This document shows positions 22,771-27,450 of a stretch of DNA of 27,450 nucleotides, piece after piece. Each line of letters starts with the position of its first letter. The stretch's first letter is position 1. The stretch comes from DATLXH01 sp035576005 (lineage in GTDB: Bacteria > Acidobacteriota > Thermoanaerobaculia > Gp7-AA8): assembly GCA_035576005.1 (NCBI GenBank), contig DATLXH010000141.1, positions 1 to 27,450 on the forward strand, given 5' to 3'. The position numbers and the translations under genes are program-made. The notes beneath the pieces were generated by a model. That model made no database searches, was not told where the DNA came from, and was given only the letters and a program-made list of their open reading frames with translations.

Positions 22771-23981
22771 GGGCGGATTACTTCAGCGAGCGTTCGCTCA
22801 ATCGAAGGAACCTGAGGCTTGAGAAACTTGAACAGTGACGATGCGAGCAACGCGTCATCGCCATGGTAGGTAGGTATGTAGAAGAGAGGAAATCGCTGGA
22901 AGATCTCCTGGTCCGAACGCACGCGACGCGACTGGATTCTCCGGCGCTTCTCCATAATTTTTTCGCTGTTGGCAAAGAACCACTCGATTGCTCGGAACTG
23001 CATGACGGTGAGCTCGTCGGAGATCTGAGGATGCTGGCTATCTCGCGTCAGACCGCGCTTGACCCGGTGCATGAACGATTCGGGTTGCGGGTCCTTCGCC
23101 GGCAGCGAACCGAGAGGCGATCGCTGCAGTCCAGACGTGTAGGGATTCCGATCGATCACATATCGGTGCATTCTGTGAAGGAGGGTCAGAAAGAGCCCGC
23201 CTGACATTGACCCCAGAAGCGCATCCTCGTAGTTCTTCAGCGCCGTCTGCAGCGCGTTCTTTTCGAAAAGTACGCCGCGCTCGAAGTTTCCGAGACGGTT
23301 GCTGGTGGCGGATGAGCGATGACGTACGAGCGCCTCAGGGAGATACTCGATCTGCCAGCCCGAAAGCCATGCTCTCCAGCCGAAATCCACGTCTTCGAGG
23401 TAGGCGAAGTAATCGTCGTCGAATCCTTCCAGAGCTATGAACTCGCGACGCCTGACCATCATGTTCCCGCCACATGCGAAGAAAATCCCGTCACCGCTCC
23501 GTGGCTCTTCGACTTCCGATAACTTGCGCCGAAAACCATTCTGGAACGCATGACCATCGAACGTCATCGAACCTCCGACGAAGTCGACCAGGCTTCCGGT
23601 CATGTCGATGATCTTTCCACCGAAAGCGATAACGTCTTTGGCGGCTCCAGCAGCGGCTGCCTGATAGCGCGCCAGCCACTCCGGTTCTGGCACAGCATCA
23701 TTGTTGAGAAGAATGACCCAGTCCGCAGACGATGCGGCGATTCCTGCCACCACCCCGCCTGTGAATCCGCGGTTCTCTGGAAGTTGGATGATCCGGAGAT
23801 GAGGTCGATTACCGATCTCAGCCACCGTTCCATCGGTGGAGCCATTGTCCACTACGATGACGGATGCGGCAGCGCCGCCTTCGAAACGAAGTTGAGGCTC
23901 CAGTGCATCGAGCGCACGAATCGTGTCTTCCTTGCCATTCCAGGTGACGATGATGATCTGGAGCGTCGGTTGCCTAGTCAC
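22767..23981 (-). CDS. GT2-family glycosyltransferase (rhamnosyltransferase-like)
   Basis: 404 residues. The GT-A domain shows IIIVTWNGKEDTIRALDAL (9-27), VIVVDNGSTDGT (41-52), NRGFTGGVVAGI (70-81), LLNNDAVPEPEW (91-102) and, further on, FACGGNMMVRRREF and FDDDYFAYLEDVDFGWRAW with the catalytic acidic pair. This pattern is typical of enzymes building O-antigen-like glycans, often rhamnosyltransferases; the sugar is not certain. The C-terminal 130 residues are helical and basic. It starts at a GTG with GGAG about 9 nt upstream, 61 bp after the GT4 gene, the only real gap in this operon. Confidence 0.93.
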   Translation of the reverse strand: MTRQPTLQIIIVTWNGKEDTIRALDALEPQLRFEGGAAASVIVVDNGSTDGTVAEIGNRPHLRIIQLPENRGFTGGVVAGIAASSADWVILLNNDAVPEPEWLARYQAAAAGAAKDVIAFGGKIIDMTGSLVDFVGGSMTFDGHAFQNGFRRKLSEVEEPRSGDGIFFACGGNMMVRRREFIALEGFDDDYFAYLEDVDFGWRAWLSGWQIEYLPEALVRHRSSATSNRLGNFERGVLFEKNALQTALKNYEDALLGSMSGGLFLTLLHRMHRYVIDRNPYTSGLQRSPLGSLPAKDPQPESFMHRVKRGLTRDSQHPQISDELTVMQFRAIEWFFANSEKIMEKRRRIQSRRVRSDQEIFQRFPLFYIPTYHGDDALLASSLFKFLKPQVPSIERTLAEVIRP

Positions 23982-24042
23982 CGGTGATCACTCCCATGGC
24001 TCAGGCGCAACGCTGCGCATTTCCTTTCCACTCTGCGCATTG

Positions 24043-25281
24043 TCACGACGACATCCTTCGGGTCATGCGGGCGAGCCGCTTGCGAATCTGTGAGCGAAGC
24101 GAGGGCCTCACCAGGCTTTGCTCATACAGCGCCGTCTTCTGAACCTGGCGTGCTTTTCGCGGATGCCGGCAGAACCTCAACAGCGGCTCGAGAAGGACTG
24201 GCCATTGATGAGTTCCGGCCCATCTGCGGGCATTGTCGGAGAGTTGCTGCTGGAGTCCGGGGAGGGTGAATACCTCCTCAATGATCTGTGCGAGTCCTTC
24301 CGGACTGTTGTTCGAGGCAGTCCGGCCGGCATCGTGTTGTTTGAGGATCGGGTCGGTTCCGGGAGCTGGACTCGAGATTACAGGAAGCCCGGCCCAGAGA
24401 AAGTCGAAAATTCGCGTCCGCATCGCGAGATCTGTCTCGAGCGATGGAGGAAACGTGATCAATGCTGCCCCGAATCTGTCGAAGAACGCTTTTCGATCCT
24501 CGTAAGGAGTCCAGGGCTCGAAGTTAACGAAGCCGTCGTAGCCCTTCGCTGCGACGTACGCAACTGCTTCCGCTGTCTTGCCCTGCGGTGTCGTGCCGGG
24601 GTTTGGATGATGTGTAAATGTGAGTGTCAAATCGTCGAGGGTGCGACGCGCCAGAGCTATTGCGTCAATCGCCAGACGTGGCTCGTACCAGTCGTAGATG
24701 CCCCCAAAAATGAGACGGTGGGAGAATTTCACAGTGGGATCGGCACTAACAAGAGGCTGCACTCCGAAGGGAACGATCGAGATCAGATTGTCAAGTGTCG
24801 CATCCTCGGAAAATAGCTGCGGTGTCAACTTCCCGCAGGCGAGTAACATCCCGAGATAGAAATGTCGCTGAGCGTCCGAAGCGCAGAGGAAGAAGTCGCC
24901 CCTCTCGATCGAAAGCAACAGTGTCCTCCGGTCGTGATCGAAGACCCCCGGGCCGTGAGTCTTGAAGTAGTGAAGGTTCTCGATTACATAAGGATCGTAG
25001 AGGTCGACTGCAGTCGGAATGTCGGCCGCATGCGCAAAGTAATCGTTGCCGATGTGTCCCTGAATGAGCGCGACATCGCTTCGCTGGCTCGAGTTACGGA
25101 GGGACATGGGGTCCACGCCTGCGGTCTCGCAGCCGTCGACTGCTCCGGAGTCGGGACTCAACACGATGAGCTGGTGCCCTTCGTCCCGGAGAGCGCGAGC
25201 GATTTCCACGAAGCGGATGCCCACCCCGGCAGGGTGTCGATGCCCCAATGGCTCAGGGCAAACGAGAAGTACGCGACTCAT
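24043..25281 (-). CDS. GT4-like glycosyltransferase
   Basis: 412 residues with a GT-B layout. The N-terminal Rossmann half opens MSRVLLVCPEPLGHRHPAGV and has RFVEIARALRDEGHQLIVLS. The linker SIVPFGVQP leads to the donor-binding half, with LIFGGIYDWYEPRLAIDAIA and, near 290-305, MRTRIFDFLWAGLPVISSP, the block corresponding to the E-x7-E region of GT4 enzymes. The first acidic residue is less clear (SLETDLAMRTR). The C-terminus is very basic (RKRLARMTRRMSS), which suits contact with the membrane. It overlaps the preceding stop by four bases (ATGA). Confidence 0.88.
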   Translation of the reverse strand: MSRVLLVCPEPLGHRHPAGVGIRFVEIARALRDEGHQLIVLSPDSGAVDGCETAGVDPMSLRNSSQRSDVALIQGHIGNDYFAHAADIPTAVDLYDPYVIENLHYFKTHGPGVFDHDRRTLLLSIERGDFFLCASDAQRHFYLGMLLACGKLTPQLFSEDATLDNLISIVPFGVQPLVSADPTVKFSHRLIFGGIYDWYEPRLAIDAIALARRTLDDLTLTFTHHPNPGTTPQGKTAEAVAYVAAKGYDGFVNFEPWTPYEDRKAFFDRFGAALITFPPSLETDLAMRTRIFDFLWAGLPVISSPAPGTDPILKQHDAGRTASNNSPEGLAQIIEEVFTLPGLQQQLSDNARRWAGTHQWPVLLEPLLRFCRHPRKARQVQKTALYEQSLVRPSLRSQIRKRLARMTRRMSS

Positions 25282-27185
25282 TTGACGAGGCCTCGGGCGC
25301 GCTCGGCGATCTCGTGCAACTTCCAGGTCTTGGACTGATAGATCATCTCGAGGATTCGGTTCAGCCGCAGGATCTCCACGCGCAGGCTCGAGCTATCTGC
25401 ATGACGCGCCGCGAGTGTCTCAGTCAGCGATCCCAGTTGCGAATACAGGGACCCGGACTCTGCTCTGGCCAAATCGAGCTCCCGAGTGAGCGCCGCGACT
25501 GCGGCGTGCAGCTCGGCCAGCGTGCGATCGAGCGTGGAGAGCTGCTGCTGACGTTCGCCAACCTGGCCGATCAGCAGAACTTTGTCCGCTTCGAGCCGCG
25601 CGACATCGAGCTCGAGGTGATGCCGGCTGCCATTCGTCTCGCTCCACGCTCGTGACAGTTGCTGTAAGGAACGCTTCATCCCCTCAAAGGCGCGTAAGGT
25701 TTCCTCAGCACCGCTTGCCACCCCGTGTTTACTCCAGACCCGGAGCTTCGCCTGCCGGAATGTCTCACTCCCTTCGGGCGAGCTCAACATCGTGGCATCA
25801 CTCCCACGAAAATGCCTGACCTCGCACGTCACTTTCGGCACGCGCAGAAAAGCGCCCTTCTCCGCGAGCCGCAGGAGGAAGTCCCAGTCTTCAAAAAGAT
25901 CGAACGAAGGATCGAAGCCGCCAAGTGATTGATAGTCGTTTCTGCGCAGGAGCAGAGTGGTCAGAGGAATGTAGTTGTCGAATCGGAGCATGTCCCGATC
26001 GTAGTCCTGGCCGTACGAGCGCATAGAGCTGACGCGGGCGTACTGTCCCGATTCATCGATGGAGTGATAGGTGGAGACAGCATCGGTGTAATAAGCGACG
26101 AAACTCTCGACGCGGCTCGCCGCTGCCAGAGTCGATAAATGCTCCGGGTAGAAGAGATCATCGTCGTCGAGGAATGCCAGAAACGGAGTGGTTGCGGACG
26201 CGACGCCGCTGTTCATTGCCTCAGAGCGTCCCTTCGATTGCTCATGCTCGATCAGGCTGGCTCGGGGGTGATGACGTGCGATCTCCTGCACCGAGGAGCC
26301 GCCGTCATTCACGATTACTAATTGTGATGGATGCTCGCCCGCAGCGATCGATTCGAGAGCCTCTTTCAGCCAGTGCGGCCGATTCTTCGTTCGGACGATT
26401 ACAGTGATTGGGACCGTCTCCGAAACGACGCTTACGGTGGCACTTCCGCTCACGGACTCTCGCAGCCTCGACCAGGGCGTGACCCGAAGCTCCGATGCTG
26501 AAATCTCCCAGTACGCTTCCGCATACCTCACGTCCGGCTCGAGCGAGAGTGCGCGGTACTCGTTGAGTCCCCTCGCGAATCGCTCGTAGTCGCGAAGACG
26601 TGTCTGACTCTGATGCGTCGCAACGGCCCTGAACTTTTCCTCGGCGACCGCTGTGATGTCCACCAGGAGGTTGGGGCGGATGGGCTGGCTCACTTCGTAA
26701 AAAAGGATCCGGCAGACCGGCATGCTTGCGCGAAGGGACGGCTCCGACTGGATCAACTCACAGACGACTCTCGAGACCGCCTCGTGATCGGGGTGAATTT
26801 CTACCGGACTCGGCACAAGGAGAAGGTCGGGTCGGACTTCATTGAGGATTCGTGCAATGGCGTCACGGAGCGATGGATCAGAATGCGAAAGCGACCGGTC
26901 GGGCAGCTGGAGAAATCGTGGAGCATCCGCTCCGACGACCGCAAGCCCCGCGACGCATTCCTGCTCTCTCGATTCCCGGTAAGCAGCGCTCGACTGTTCC
27001 GGGTCGGCTGCGGCCCCGTCGGTGACCACTATCGTCTGAACCGACCGTTTTTCCCTTCTGAGCAACGCGATCAATCCGCCGCAGCCGATGACCTCGTCAT
27101 CGGGATGAGGTGCGATGATCAGCACCTTCTCACCGCGCGGGCTCTTACTGATGTACGGAATTCTGCCCCTCTCGACGTCAGCCAT
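25278..27185 (-). CDS. PIG-L deacetylase / GT2 glycosyltransferase fusion with coiled coil
   Basis: Three parts in 635-638 residues (numbers from the ATG at 27194). Residues 20-230 are a PIG-L/LmbE zinc deacetylase: IIAPHPDDEVIGCGG (26-40, zinc ligands H30 and D33) and HPDHEAV (134-140, the third ligand). PIG-L enzymes remove acetyl groups from N-acetylglucosamine-type sugars. Residues 262-480 are a GT2 domain: ITVIVRTKNRPHWLKEALES (263-282), VIVNDGG (293-299), FLDDDDLFYPEHL (341-353) with its DxD, and EDWDFLLRL (435-443). Residues about 500-615 are a coiled coil rich in Leu, Glu and Gln, ending in YQSKTWKLHEIAERARG. The ATG at 27185 is preferred because a leaderless start fits. It leads the minus-strand operon. 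Confidence 0.92.
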   Translation of the reverse strand: MADVERGRIPYISKSPRGEKVLIIAPHPDDEVIGCGGLIALLRREKRSVQTIVVTDGAAADPEQSSAAYRESREQECVAGLAVVGADAPRFLQLPDRSLSHSDPSLRDAIARILNEVRPDLLLVPSPVEIHPDHEAVSRVVCELIQSEPSLRASMPVCRILFYEVSQPIRPNLLVDITAVAEEKFRAVATHQSQTRLRDYERFARGLNEYRALSLEPDVRYAEAYWEISASELRVTPWSRLRESVSGSATVSVVSETVPITVIVRTKNRPHWLKEALESIAAGEHPSQLVIVNDGGSSVQEIARHHPRASLIEHEQSKGRSEAMNSGVASATTPFLAFLDDDDLFYPEHLSTLAAASRVESFVAYYTDAVSTYHSIDESGQYARVSSMRSYGQDYDRDMLRFDNYIPLTTLLLRRNDYQSLGGFDPSFDLFEDWDFLLRLAEKGAFLRVPKVTCEVRHFRGSDATMLSSPEGSETFRQAKLRVWSKHGVASGAEETLRAFEGMKRSLQQLSRAWSETNGSRHHLELDVARLEADKVLLIGQVGERQQQLSTLDRTLAELHAAVAALTRELDLARAESGSLYSQLGSLTETLAARHADSSSLRVEILRLNRILEMIYQSKTWKLHEIAERARGLVK

Positions 27186-27192
27186 TACCGTC

Positions 27193-27198
27193 ATTATC
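27193..27198 (-). promoter_or_regulatory. -10 element, probably leaderless start of the minus-strand operon
   Basis: On the minus strand GATAAT (27198-27193) predicts a transcript start at 27186, one base before the ATG at 27185. No ribosome site is seen before either ATG. A hairpin, ATCGCT/AGCGAT (about 27197-27214), overlaps the element and could be an operator. Confidence 0.4.
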
Positions 27199-27373
27199 GC
27201 TGTAGATAGCGATTATGAGGAGTCGGAGGTACGGAGGATCTGATGAGACTCTTTGTCACCTGCTGTAACGAAAATCGTCATGATGCTTCTAGCCCGCATT
27301 TCTCACAGTCCTTCGCCGTGAGCCGACGGACAGCGGCCTGTCTGCTTCGTTGCATGCCAATTTCGCTCCTCGA

Positions 27374-27389
27374 CATAGTGTCGACTATG
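27374..27389. repeat. Small perfect hairpin near the window end
   Basis: CATAGT-GTCG-ACTATG forms a six-base stem with a four-base loop. It lies in a 200-bp stretch (27243-27450) with no convincing gene. Confidence 0.4.
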
Positions 27390-27450
27390 CCTTCGTCGCA
27401 AAATCGCCATGCGCCTCGCATCCAAGCCACTCTCCGCCGTCTCACGACAA

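Noticed and set aside
27243..27450. Partial gene running off the right end, with GGAGG at 27233-27237
   Set aside because: The frame stays open to the end and the ribosome site is good, but the translation is rich in Arg, Ser and Cys without structure and contains a palindrome. It looks more like an extragenic repeat; more sequence would decide.
1..27450. tRNA, rRNA, CRISPR array or complete insertion sequence
   Set aside because: I looked for tRNA T-arm motifs, regular repeats and transposase motifs and found none I could support.

Overview
This window looks like a chromosomal segment of a diderm (Gram-negative-type) bacterium with moderately high GC. The evidence is an LpxL/HtrB-type acyltransferase, a Wzm/Wzt-type glycan exporter, F-type ATP synthase genes, and several large secreted beta-rich proteins. 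The ATP synthase membrane genes stand apart from the rest of the atp genes, FG-GAP and PKD secreted proteins are present, and palindromic intergenic repeats are common. Together these remind me of Acidobacteriota or a related phylum. That placement is an inference and rests on no search.

Region 1 (1-592) opens with the 3' end of a group II intron: domain V, a domain VI helix and a plausible 3' splice end near 133. A gene-free stretch of nested inverted repeats follows. Region 2 (593-2468) holds atpI-like, atpB and atpE, then a small two-helix membrane protein. The c subunit has a signal-peptide-like N-terminus and most of the residues that coordinate Na+ in sodium-driven c rings. Region 3 (2665-5081, minus strand) is a tight three-gene operon: XRE regulator, TPR protein, secreted protein. 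It has a good promoter and a terminator.

Region 4 (5297-14363, plus strand) begins with a Wzm-type ABC permease. Three large exported proteins follow: a seven-bladed FG-GAP propeller, a 559-residue secreted protein whose codon choice suggests very high expression, and a 1236-residue PKD-repeat protein. The last two end at strong intrinsic terminators. Between them lies about 800 bp with what looks like a decayed minus-strand gene. Region 5 (14364-14721) carries a nested REPIN-like palindromic element.

Region 6 (14722-20580, plus strand) starts with the Wzt-type ATPase that should pair with the permease 8.7 kb upstream. It continues with a GT2 glycosyltransferase, a fusion of a degenerate GT-A-like domain with a zinc ribbon and a methyltransferase, a GNAT acyltransferase and a second methyltransferase. 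Region 7 (27185-20517, minus strand) is a converging operon, four of whose five junctions overlap: PIG-L deacetylase/GT2 fusion, GT4, GT2, lysophospholipid-type acyltransferase, membrane protein and NodB-type polysaccharide deacetylase. Regions 4 to 7 together look like a locus that builds, decorates (methyl, acyl, deacetyl) and exports a surface glycan or glycolipid beside abundant surface proteins. Three transcription heads appear to be leaderless.
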